Assembly: GCA_017547125.1 (NCBI GenBank)
Contig: JAFYQL010000114.1
Span: 1-6,160 of the forward strand
Source: Bacillota bacterium
GTDB taxonomy: Bacteria > Bacillota > Clostridia > Lachnospirales > Anaerotignaceae
Reading direction: 5' to 3'
Length of the DNA: 6,160 nucleotides
The first letter of the stretch is position 1; each line of letters begins with the position of its first letter. Below are positions 1-5,898 of the stretch, piece after piece. The notes beneath the pieces are model-generated. The model did not search any database. It worked only from the letters and a program-made list of their open reading frames with translations, and was not told the origin of the DNA. A program made the position numbers and the translations under genes.

Positions 1-435
1 CCTGGTAAGCTTCAGAACAGAAAAGACCTTGCGCAGATTATAGCAAGTCACCACATTCCTTATGTTGGACAGACAACATTCATCGGAAACTTCAAAGACT
101 TCTATACAAAGGCTCACAAGGCTATTTATACACCGGGCGCAGCATTCCTTAATGTTATGGCTCCTTGTCCACGTGGCTGGAGATATCCTGCAGAAGATAT
201 TATGGAAATGTGCAAGCTTGCAGTTGAAACTTGCTACTGGCCATTATACGAAGTTGTGGACGGCAAGTGGATTTTAAACTACAAACCAAAGAACAAACTC
301 CCAATTGAAGAATTCCTTAAACCACAGGGAAGATTCAAACACCTTTTTGCCAAAGGCAACGAAGACCTTATCGTTCAGTTCCAGAAGGAAGTTGATGAAA
401 GATGGGAACAGCTTCTTAAATTCTGTGAAGAATAA
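1..435 (+). CDS. porB: Pyruvate (2-oxoacid):ferredoxin oxidoreductase, beta subunit, C-terminal part
   Basis: The gene is cut by the left window edge; 144 codons and a TAA stop are visible in frame 1. The beta subunit carries the thiamine diphosphate centre of the cytoplasmic complex that oxidatively decarboxylates pyruvate (or a related 2-oxoacid) to acyl-CoA and reduces ferredoxin. Seen here: a stretch ending in NVMAPCPRGWRYP (visible residues 51-63), then CKLAVETCYWPLYEV (71-85), and KPQGRFKHLF (107-116). From memory of the family, the CPRGW and AVETxxxPLxE segments and the RFKHLF tail are typical of PorB/VorB-type beta chains, which are about 300 residues long, so roughly half is present. 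Pyruvate is the likeliest substrate, but a branched-chain 2-oxoacid enzyme cannot be excluded without the upstream genes. The alpha, gamma and delta subunits should lie upstream. A strong terminator follows, so this is the last gene of its operon. Confidence 0.85.
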   Translation, partial: PGKLQNRKDLAQIIASHHIPYVGQTTFIGNFKDFYTKAHKAIYTPGAAFLNVMAPCPRGWRYPAEDIMEMCKLAVETCYWPLYEVVDGKWILNYKPKNKLPIEEFLKPQGRFKHLFAKGNEDLIVQFQKEVDERWEQLLKFCEE

Positions 436-461
436 TTATATTAACAAGGACCATAATTTAT

Positions 462-561
462 AGCGGTGACATAAGAAAACACAAAAATAAAGAACCTTGA
501 TTTTTCAAGGTTCTTTATTTTCGAATTGTACGGGTTTGTTTTCTTATGTCATAAATCCGCT
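462..561. repeat. Long nested inverted repeat surrounding the terminator
   Basis: Outside the terminator hairpin lies a second pair of perfect 14-bp arms: TGACATAAGAAAAC at 467-480 and its exact complement GTTTTCTTATGTCA at 538-551. Beyond these, AGCGG (462-466) can pair with CCGCT (557-561) after a 5-nt bulge. The whole segment could therefore fold as one interrupted hairpin of about 100 nt. A competing hairpin, AAATCCG-CTCA-CGGATTT (553-570), uses part of the same right arm. The extent is more than a terminator needs. It could be a small repeat element, a 3'-UTR RNA or a remnant insertion; the sequence alone does not decide. Confidence 0.7.
484..521 (+). terminator. Intrinsic terminator of the porB operon, probably bidirectional
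   Basis: A perfect 17-bp inverted repeat (484-500 with 505-521) has a TTTT loop at 501-504. The GC-bearing core GAACCTTGA/TCAAGGTTC (492-500/505-513) is followed directly by TTTATTTT (514-521), as in a rho-independent terminator. The matching A-rich left flank makes the structure symmetric, so it could also stop transcription on the minus strand, although no minus-strand gene is visible nearby. It lies 48 nt past the porB stop. Confidence 0.85.
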
Positions 562-670
562 CACGGATTTCCTTAAAAATACTGCATAAATGAACTATAA
601 TGTATTCTTAAGTCAGCTCCGTATTTATGGTTCTTGTTTTTTTACGAAACCACACCACACGTCACTTTTA

Positions 671-699
671 TTGACAAAAATAGCATAATATTTTATAAT
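671..699 (+). promoter_or_regulatory. Perfect-consensus sigma-A promoter of the ABC importer operon
   Basis: TTGACA (671-676) and TATAAT (694-699) are both exact consensus hexamers separated by the ideal 17 bp. The predicted start is around G707, about 135 nt upstream of the binding-protein gene. Such a strong core promoter suggests control by a repressor or by the RNA leader that follows. The spacer and -10 lie inside a tandem 10-bp direct repeat (685-704). Confidence 0.85.
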
Positions 700-704
700 A
701 TTTT
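685..704. repeat. Tandem 10-bp direct repeat ATAATATTTT across the -10 region
   Basis: ATAATATTTT occurs twice in direct succession, at 685-694 and 695-704. The second copy contains most of the TATAAT box and runs up to the transcription start. The repeat may be a chance product of A+T-rich sequence, a slippage duplication, or a paired protein-binding site overlapping the promoter. Confidence 0.6.
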
Positions 705-706
705 TT

Positions 707-841
707 GTATTTAGCCGCACGAAGCGGCTGTCAAATAACAAACTATATTTTGACACATTACCACGAAGGTAAAATCTATACTTATGGTTTTATTTTCGTG
801 TATTTTTTTGCACGGAAATACCTCTAAAAAGGAGTTTATAT
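707..841 (+). promoter_or_regulatory. Structured 5' leader with twin ACGAA-loop hairpins (candidate riboswitch or RNA regulator)
   Basis: Starting about 6 nt after the predicted transcription start, hairpins are packed end to end. Hairpin 1 is AGCCGC-ACGAA-GCGGCT (713-729). A middle helix pairs GTCAAA (730-735) with TTTGAC (749-754). Hairpin 2 is TTACC-ACGAA-GGTAA (758-772). A weaker one pairs CGTGT (797-801) with GCACG (810-814), with one G-U pair. Hairpins 1 and 2 have different stems but the same C-ACGAA-G top, so the loop rather than the stem is shared. Guanidine-II riboswitches are known as two hairpins with ACGR loops joined by a linker of variable length. The 28-nt linker here fits, the fifth loop base does not, and no clear terminator or Shine-Dalgarno-masking helix is seen. 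That a ligand or protein reads these loops is inference. Confidence 0.45.
826..834 (+). promoter_or_regulatory. Ribosome binding site of the binding-protein gene
   Basis: AAAAAGGAG ends 7 nt before the ATG at 842, a strong and well-placed Shine-Dalgarno sequence. The only nearby complement is a 3-bp CTC/GAG (822-824/832-834), too weak to mask it convincingly. Confidence 0.85.
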
Positions 842-2431
842 ATGAAAAAATTTATTAAAGTTTTATCACTTGCGGTATCAGCATTGCTTATTTTTTCAGC
901 ATGCTCTTCAGCAGAAAAAAATGCAGAAGTACAGAAAGACACAGATTCAGTTATAGTTGCTATGGGTACCTCTTCAGAGCCTGAAGCAGGCTTTGACCCT
1001 GCATATGGATGGGGTGCAGGCGAGCACGTACACGAGCCTCTTATTCAGAGCACACTTACTGTTACAACAAAAGACCTTAAAATAGACTATGACCTTGCCA
1101 CAGACATCAAAACAAGCGATGACGGTCTTTTATGGACAGTTGTAATAAGAGATGATGTTTTCTTTACTGACGGCGAAAAGCTTACTGCCGAAGACGTTGC
1201 ATTTACATACAACACTGTTAAAGAAACAAGTTCTGTAAACGACTTCACAATGCTTGACAAAGCCGTTGCAGTTGATGACACAACAGTTGAATTTTATATG
1301 ACAAAACCATACTCAATATGGCCATACACTATGGCAATTGTAGGTATTGTTCCTGAACACGCATATAGTGCTGATTACGGCTCAAACCCAATCGGGTCAG
1401 GCAGATACATTATGAAACAGTGGGATAAGGGTCAGCAGATTATTTTTGAAGCAAACCCTGACTACTACGGCGATGAAATTAAGATGAAAAAGGTTACTGT
1501 TGTATTTATGGACGAAGATGCTGCCTTTGCAGCCGTTAAAGCAGGACAGGTAGATCTTGCATACACAGCTGCAGCATACGCAGAGCAGAATGTAAAAGGC
1601 TACGAGCTTCTTGCATTTGAATCTGTTGACAACAGAGGCTTTAACCTTCCAACTGTGAAAGAAACAACTGATGCAGACGGAAACAAAATAGGCAACAACT
1701 TCACAAGCAATGTACTTGTAAGACGTGCTTTAAATATTGGCATTGACCGCGAGCAGACTATCCTTAACGTAATGGACGGATACGGTACAAAAGCATATAG
1801 TGTATGCGACAAAATGCCTTGGTACAATGCTGAGGCAGAAATTGAATGCGACAAAGACGAAGCCGCAAGACTTCTTGATGAAGCAGGCTGGAAAACAGGC
1901 GCAGACGGAATGAGAGAAAAAGACGGCATAAAAGCAGGCTTCAATCTTCTTTATCCTGCCAGCGATTCACTCCGTCAGGCTATGTGTGCTGACGTGCAGA
2001 ATCAGTTGAAAGAACTTGGAATTGATGTTACTATTGAAGGCGTGGGCTGGGATACTGCATACACAAGAGCACTTTCCGAACCTCTTATGTGGGGCTGGGG
2101 TGCGCACACACCTATGGAGTTATACAACATCTACCACACAGTTGGCAGCAGCGCTGAATATTCTCCATACTCAAACGAAACAGTAGACAGATATATGGAC
2201 GAAGCACTTTCTGCATCATCACTTGAAGAAAGCTATGAATTATGGCAGAAGGCACAGTGGGACGGCACAACAGGCATAACACAGGAAGGCGATATTCCTT
2301 GGATATGGCTTGCAAACATCGACCATCTTTACTGGTCAGACGTAAACCTTACCGGTGCAGAGCAGAAATTACATCCACACGGCCACGGCTGGTCAATTGT
2401 AAACAACGTAGACCAGTGGAGCTGGAAATAA
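842..2431 (+). CDS. Substrate-binding lipoprotein of a peptide/nickel-type ABC importer (SBP family 5)
   Basis: This 529-residue extracytoplasmic protein would capture the solute and deliver it to the two permeases encoded downstream. Residues 1-20 form a signal peptide (MKKFIK, then a hydrophobic stretch) ending in a lipobox-like FSAC, with Cys21 the lipid anchor; Phe at -3 is less common than Leu but tolerated. The body looks like family 5 binding proteins (OppA/DppA/NikA), which are usually 500-550 residues: LWTVVIRDDVFFTDGEKLTAEDVAFTYN spans about residues 97-124, followed by NPIGSGRY, NPDYYG and VRRALNIGIDRE. Two His-containing segments stand out: GEHVHEP (His62, His64) and HPHGHGW near the C-terminus (His511, His513, His515). 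They suggest a metal or metal-chelate ligand such as nickel, but a peptide or another solute remains possible. Start is ATG with a strong ribosome site. The gene is first in the operon, behind a structured leader, and is followed by a weak terminator-like hairpin that may raise its share of transcript. Confidence 0.92.
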   Translation: MKKFIKVLSLAVSALLIFSACSSAEKNAEVQKDTDSVIVAMGTSSEPEAGFDPAYGWGAGEHVHEPLIQSTLTVTTKDLKIDYDLATDIKTSDDGLLWTVVIRDDVFFTDGEKLTAEDVAFTYNTVKETSSVNDFTMLDKAVAVDDTTVEFYMTKPYSIWPYTMAIVGIVPEHAYSADYGSNPIGSGRYIMKQWDKGQQIIFEANPDYYGDEIKMKKVTVVFMDEDAAFAAVKAGQVDLAYTAAAYAEQNVKGYELLAFESVDNRGFNLPTVKETTDADGNKIGNNFTSNVLVRRALNIGIDREQTILNVMDGYGTKAYSVCDKMPWYNAEAEIECDKDEAARLLDEAGWKTGADGMREKDGIKAGFNLLYPASDSLRQAMCADVQNQLKELGIDVTIEGVGWDTAYTRALSEPLMWGWGAHTPMELYNIYHTVGSSAEYSPYSNETVDRYMDEALSASSLEESYELWQKAQWDGTTGITQEGDIPWIWLANIDHLYWSDVNLTGAEQKLHPHGHGWSIVNNVDQWSWK

Positions 2432-2441
2432 AATAAACACT

Positions 2442-2469
2442 CGGAGCCATGCAAATGGCTCTGCTTTTT
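2442..2469 (+). terminator. Weak intra-operon terminator or mRNA-stabilising hairpin after the binding-protein gene
   Basis: CGGAGCCAT (2442-2450) pairs with ATGGCTCTG (2455-2463), 9 bp with one G-U pair, closed by a GCAA loop of the GNRA class. Only five T residues follow (2465-2469). It sits 10 nt after the binding-protein stop and 19 nt before the likely permease start. In importer operons such hairpins commonly cause partial termination or protect the upstream mRNA 3' end, so that more binding protein is made than membrane parts. That role here is inference. Confidence 0.65.
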
Positions 2470-2477
2470 GCTGAAAA

Positions 2478-2491
2478 AGGAACTTAAATTG
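2478..2491 (+). promoter_or_regulatory. Ribosome binding site and TTG start of the first permease
   Basis: AGGA (2478-2481, within AAAAAGGAA) lies 7 nt before TTG at 2489-2491. An earlier in-frame TTG at 2468 falls in the T tract of the preceding hairpin and has no Shine-Dalgarno sequence, so 2489 is preferred. The next in-frame ATG, at 2531, would delete part of the first membrane segment. Confidence 0.7.
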
Positions 2492-3481
2492 AAAGACTTA
2501 ACAATTTTTATTACAAAAAACTTAATACGAATGATTCTTCTGATAATTGCTGTAAGCGTTGCATCTTTTGTGCTTATATCAGTTTCACCTATAGACCCTC
2601 TTCAGGCCAACATAGGTCAGGCGGCCCTTGGGTCAATGAGTGCAGAGCAGATTGAAAAGCTTCAGGCATATTGGGGTGTAGGCACACCTGCTTATCAGCG
2701 TTTTTTCAGTTGGGCAGCAGACTTTTTCAGGGGTGATATGGGCATTTCGCTTTTATACCGTCAGCCTGTTGCTGATGTTATAAAGGTTAAGCTTGCAAAC
2801 TCACTTTATCTTATGACAATTGCATGGCTTATTTCAGGCATAATAGGCTTTATTATGGGCATTATCGCCGGCATCAACAAAGGTAGATTTATAGATAAGG
2901 CAATAAAAGGCTACTCACTTCTTATAGCAAGTACACCTGCTTTCTGGCTTGCGCTTGTACTTCTTATGGTGTTTGCCGTATGGCTTCAGATACTTCCGAT
3001 AGGCCTTAGTGTGCCTATCGGCGTTGAAGCAAGCGGTGTTACATTTGCCGACAAAATTCAGCATGCAATACTCCCTGCAGTTACTTTAAGTATAACAGGC
3101 ATATCAAACATAACTCTCCACACACGTGAAAAAATGATAGAAATCATGGAAAGCGATTATGTTCTTTTTTCACGTGCAAGGGGAGAAAGCACATACAACA
3201 TCATCAAAAATCACGGCATAAGAAACGTTATGCTTCCTGCCATAACTTTGCAGTTTGGATCTATCAGCGAAATTTTTGGAGGTTCTGTTCTTGTTGAACA
3301 GATATTTTCATATCCCGGTCTTGGTCAGGCGGCAGTTACTGCAGGCCTTGGCAGCGATGTACCTTTACTGCTTGGAATAACAGTTATAAGTGCAGTGTTT
3401 GTGTTTGGCGGAAATCTTATCGCCAACATTCTTTACGGCATTATAGACCCAAGAATACGCAGAGGAGGTAAATTGTCATGA
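2489..3481 (+). CDS. ABC importer permease, first subunit (OppB/DppB/NikB type)
   Basis: This is one of the two integral membrane subunits that form the solute channel. Read from the TTG at 2489 it has 330 residues, a normal length for the family. It starts MKDLTIFITKNLIRM, followed by a first hydrophobic helix (about 13-33). Next comes an extracytoplasmic loop with SPIDP (34-38) and FFRGDMGIS (79-87), a usual element of DppB-type N-termini. A binding-protein-dependent permease domain follows, with hydrophobic segments near 107-129, 142-169, 191-210, 250-268 and 292-316. The cytoplasmic coupling (EAA) loop is at about 221-250, with ESDYVLFSRARG and HGIRNVMLP; it docks onto the ATPases. The protein ends in the typical IIDPRIRRGG. 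The stop overlaps the next start by 4 nt (ATGA), which suggests coupled translation. The start is not certain: an upstream TTG at 2468 would add seven residues. Confidence 0.92.
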   Translation: MKDLTIFITKNLIRMILLIIAVSVASFVLISVSPIDPLQANIGQAALGSMSAEQIEKLQAYWGVGTPAYQRFFSWAADFFRGDMGISLLYRQPVADVIKVKLANSLYLMTIAWLISGIIGFIMGIIAGINKGRFIDKAIKGYSLLIASTPAFWLALVLLMVFAVWLQILPIGLSVPIGVEASGVTFADKIQHAILPAVTLSITGISNITLHTREKMIEIMESDYVLFSRARGESTYNIIKNHGIRNVMLPAITLQFGSISEIFGGSVLVEQIFSYPGLGQAAVTAGLGSDVPLLLGITVISAVFVFGGNLIANILYGIIDPRIRRGGKLS

Positions 3482-4302
3482 GAAAAATAAACGGACGTAT
3501 TATGACAGTTATGCTTTTTTCTGCCGCAATACTGTTTCTCGCTGCCATAACAATATCAGGCAGTATATTTTCAGATGAAGCAATGATTACAGATTTTTCA
3601 CGCAAAAATCTTGCTCCTTCGCTTCAGTATTTATTCGGAACAGACTGGCTTGGAAGAGATATGTTCATAAGAACTCTCACAGGTCTTTCTATGAGCATCA
3701 AAATAGGGCTTCTTGCAGCATTTGCAAGCTCAATTATCGCACTTGCACTTGGCATTATTTCAGCAACAATGGGCAAAACTGCAGATGCTATAGTAACATG
3801 GATTATAGACCTCGTTATGGGCATACCTCATATACTTTTGCTTATACTTATATCCTATGCCTTCGGAAAAGGCTTTAAGGGCGTTGTTATAGGCGTAGCG
3901 CTCACTCACTGGACAAGCCTTGCAAGGGTTATCAGAAGTGAAGTGCTTCAGCTTAAAGAAGCAACATATATAAAGGCTGCACAGAAGCTTGGCGTAAGCA
4001 AATTTGAAATTGCCTGGAAACACATGTTTCCACATCTCTTCTCACAGTTTCTGGTTGGGCTTATACTTATGTTTCCGCACGCAATACTACACGAGGCAAG
4101 CATAACTTTCCTTGGCTTTGGTCTTTCACCGGAGCAGCCTGCAATAGGCATTATACTTTCAGAAAGCATGAAGTATCTTGCAATGGGCAGATGGTGGCTT
4201 GCCGTATTCCCGGGGCTTCTTCTTGTTGGCACAGTTATACTTTTTGACGTTGCAGGCGAAAGTTTAAGAAAGCTTTTAGACCCGTCAAGCGCGCATAAGT
4301 AA
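3478..4302 (+). CDS. ABC importer permease, second subunit (OppC/DppC/NikC type)
   Basis: This is the partner of the preceding permease in the membrane channel, 274 residues, within the usual 270-310 range. One N-terminal helix (about 10-29) precedes the family landmark YLFGTDWLGRDMFIR (51-65), which marks OppC/DppC/NikC proteins. Further hydrophobic segments lie near 73-96, 105-128, 133-147, 189-209 and 243-261. The EAA coupling loop runs over about 160-186, with EATYIKAAQKLG and WKHMFPHL. FLGFGLSPEQPAIG (211-224) is the conserved loop before the last helices. The start is ATG, with AGGAGG (3463-3468) 9 nt upstream inside the preceding gene, and the first four bases overlap that gene's stop region. 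The next gene begins 10 nt after the stop. The sequence does not separate a peptide permease from a nickel permease. Confidence 0.93.
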   Translation: MRKINGRIMTVMLFSAAILFLAAITISGSIFSDEAMITDFSRKNLAPSLQYLFGTDWLGRDMFIRTLTGLSMSIKIGLLAAFASSIIALALGIISATMGKTADAIVTWIIDLVMGIPHILLLILISYAFGKGFKGVVIGVALTHWTSLARVIRSEVLQLKEATYIKAAQKLGVSKFEIAWKHMFPHLFSQFLVGLILMFPHAILHEASITFLGFGLSPEQPAIGIILSESMKYLAMGRWWLAVFPGLLLVGTVILFDVAGESLRKLLDPSSAHK

Positions 4303-4312
4303 GGGGGATAAT

Positions 4313-5248
4313 ATGGAAAATAAGAAAACAATACTTGATATTCACAATTTTTCAGTATCCTTCGAGCAGTATGGCAGCGGTTTCAAAAAAACAACTCTGC
4401 CTGTAATTCATAACCTTGATATCACTGTACACCAGGGCGAAATGGTTGCCATTGTCGGCTCAAGCGGCAGCGGAAAAAGCCTTCTTGCACACGGTATATT
4501 AGGCATACAGCCATATAATGCAACATTAGGCGGAGAAATAATATATAACGGCGAAGTTCTTACAGAAGAGCGAAAAAAGGCTCTCAGAGGAAGTGAAATA
4601 GTTCTTGTTCCGCAAGGTACATCATATCTCGACCCACTTATGAAGGTTGGTCCACAGGTATTAAAGGGCAAAAACGACAAGAAACTTAAAGAGCGCCTTG
4701 ATAAAATCTTCAAAGGATATAATCTCAGAGATAATGTATACAATCTTTATCCATTTGAGCTTTCAGGCGGTATGAACAGACGAATAATGGTTTCAACTGC
4801 TATGATGGCACAGCCAAAACTTGTTGTTGCAGACGAGCCTACACCAGGTCTTCACATGGAGATGGCAAAGAAGGTTATGAGTCACTTCCGTGAGCTTGCA
4901 GACAATGGGGCAGGGGTGCTTGTAATCACTCACGATCTTGAGCAGGCAATAGAAGTTGCAGACCGAATAGTTGTTTTTTATGCCGGAACAACTCTGGAAG
5001 ATGCAGATGTTAAGGATTTTGAAAAAGAAGAAACATTAAGACACCCATACACCAAGGCATTATGGCGTGCAATGCCTAAAAACGGCTTTAAATTTATAGA
5101 TGGCATTCAGCCTTATGTAAAAGCTATGCCTGAAGGCTGTGTATTTGGTCCTAGATGCCCTCATTTTACAGAAGAGTGCAAATGTGCCATTCCTTACAAA
5201 AACGTGAAGGACGGACGTGTACGCTGTATCAAAGCGGAGGAAAACTGA
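4313..5248 (+). CDS. ABC importer ATPase, full-length DppD/OppD/NikD-type subunit with C-terminal Cys cluster
   Basis: This cytoplasmic ATP-hydrolysing subunit (311 residues) powers the importer. In order: Walker A GSSGSGKS (49-56), Q-loop Gln101 in VPQGTSYLDP, signature LSGGM (150-154), Walker B LVVADE with catalytic Glu175, and switch His207. The C-terminal extension typical of oligopeptide/nickel ATPases includes RHPYTKAL (243-250) and GCVFGPRCP (275-283). Cys276, Cys282, Cys289 and Cys305 are spaced like the cysteines that hold a 4Fe-4S cluster in at least one characterised DppD; Cys291 is extra. Two positions are unusual: the signature continues NRR where QR is common, and the D-loop reads PGLH, with His181 where Asp is usual. 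The ATG has an atypical ribosome site, GGGGGA (4303-4308), directly after the previous stop codon. The stop overlaps the next start by 1 nt. Confidence 0.93.
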   Translation: MENKKTILDIHNFSVSFEQYGSGFKKTTLPVIHNLDITVHQGEMVAIVGSSGSGKSLLAHGILGIQPYNATLGGEIIYNGEVLTEERKKALRGSEIVLVPQGTSYLDPLMKVGPQVLKGKNDKKLKERLDKIFKGYNLRDNVYNLYPFELSGGMNRRIMVSTAMMAQPKLVVADEPTPGLHMEMAKKVMSHFRELADNGAGVLVITHDLEQAIEVADRIVVFYAGTTLEDADVKDFEKEETLRHPYTKALWRAMPKNGFKFIDGIQPYVKAMPEGCVFGPRCPHFTEECKCAIPYKNVKDGRVRCIKAEEN

Positions 5249-5859
5249 TGAAACTTGAAGCAAAAAACATAACTTTCCGTTACGGAAAAAACGATAAAAA
5301 AATACTTGAAAACTTTTCTCTCAGCATCGAAAGCCACGAGAGAGTTGGAATAATTGCTCCAAGCGGATTTGGCAAAACAACTTTCTGCAAAATACTTTCT
5401 GGCTACGAAAATGCACAGAAAGGTGAAATACTCCTTGACGGAAAGCCACTGTCATCATACAAAGGCTATTGCCCGGTACAGATGATATGGCAACACCCGG
5501 AGCAGGCGGTAAATCCGCGTCTTCATATGCGTGACATACTTGCAGAGGGCGACGAAATAGACGAAAGAATAATTAAAGGTCTTGGAATAGAAGAAGACTG
5601 GATGAACAGATTTCCTTCCGAACTTTCAGGCGGTGAGCTTCAGAGATTTTGTATCGCAAGGGCTCTTGGCAAAAGAACAAAGTTCATACTTGCAGACGAA
5701 ATAAGCACTATGCTTGACCTTATAACACAAAGTCAGCTGTGGAGTTTTCTGATTAAAGAAGTGCAGGACAGACAGATAGGTCTTCTTGCAGTAAGCCACA
5801 GTATGCCTCTTCTTGAAAACGTATGTACAAGGCTTGTTGATATGGAAAAAAACATATAA
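5248..5859 (+). CDS. ABC importer ATPase, short DppF/OppF/NikE-type subunit lacking the C-terminal domain
   Basis: This is the second nucleotide-binding subunit, expected to pair with the preceding ATPase. With 203 residues it is far below the usual 260-330. The core is complete: Walker A-like APSGFGKT (37-44), Q-loop Gln82 in MIWQHPEQAVNPR, signature LSGGE followed by LQR (126-133), Walker B FILADE with Glu151, D-loop Asp157 and switch His184. Alanine replaces the first Walker A glycine. The protein stops about 19 residues after the switch His, so the C-terminal oligopeptide domain is absent. A terminator follows at once and no matching coding sequence lies downstream, so this looks like a natural short form rather than a recent truncation. 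The ATG at 5248 overlaps the previous TGA as TGATG, with GGAGG (5236-5240) just upstream. An earlier in-frame ATG at 5155 would add 31 residues translated from inside the previous gene and lacks family similarity. Confidence 0.9.
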   Translation: MKLEAKNITFRYGKNDKKILENFSLSIESHERVGIIAPSGFGKTTFCKILSGYENAQKGEILLDGKPLSSYKGYCPVQMIWQHPEQAVNPRLHMRDILAEGDEIDERIIKGLGIEEDWMNRFPSELSGGELQRFCIARALGKRTKFILADEISTMLDLITQSQLWSFLIKEVQDRQIGLLAVSHSMPLLENVCTRLVDMEKNI

Positions 5860-5863
5860 TTTC

Positions 5864-5897
5864 AGGGCAAAACCCATAGGTTTTGCCTTATTTTTTT
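5864..5897 (+). terminator. Intrinsic terminator of the ABC importer operon
   Basis: GGCAAAACC (5866-5874) pairs perfectly with GGTTTTGCC (5879-5887) around a CATA loop. One G-U and one A-T pair can extend the stem outward to 5864/5889. The T-rich tract TTATTTTTTT (5888-5897) follows. It begins 4 nt after the stop of the second ATPase gene. Confidence 0.9.
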
Positions 5898-5898
5898 A

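Noticed and set aside
573..601. Possible extra promoter TTAAAA-17-TATAAT
   Set aside because: The -35 matches consensus poorly, and the perfect promoter at 671-699 explains the operon better; chance TATAAT matches are common in A+T-rich DNA.
713..772. ANTAR-protein target (two hairpins controlling antitermination)
   Set aside because: ANTAR targets have six-base loops with A at 1 and G at 4; these loops have five bases with G at 3, and no overlapping terminator is visible.
750..782. TTGACA and TATACT inside the leader as a second promoter
   Set aside because: The spacer is 21 bp, too long for a functional housekeeping promoter, and TTGACA is better explained as one arm of the middle helix.
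436..841. A small gene or CRISPR-like repeat array in the intergenic region
   Set aside because: No open frame with a ribosome site was found, and the repeats are a terminator palindrome, a 10-bp tandem repeat and leader hairpins without spaced direct repeats.
1600..1944. Long minus-strand open frames opposite the binding-protein, permease and ATPase genes
   Set aside because: They are antisense to well-conserved genes, have no convincing ribosome sites and no recognisable protein features; they are codon-usage shadows.
2468..2488. TTG at 2468 as the start of the first permease
   Set aside because: It is within the T tract of the preceding hairpin and has no Shine-Dalgarno sequence; TTG at 2489 has AGGA at good spacing.
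5155..5247. Upstream ATG that would lengthen the second ATPase by 31 residues
   Set aside because: It lies inside the first ATPase gene in another frame, lacks family-like sequence, and ATG 5248 has GGAGG upstream and the TGATG overlap typical of coupled genes.
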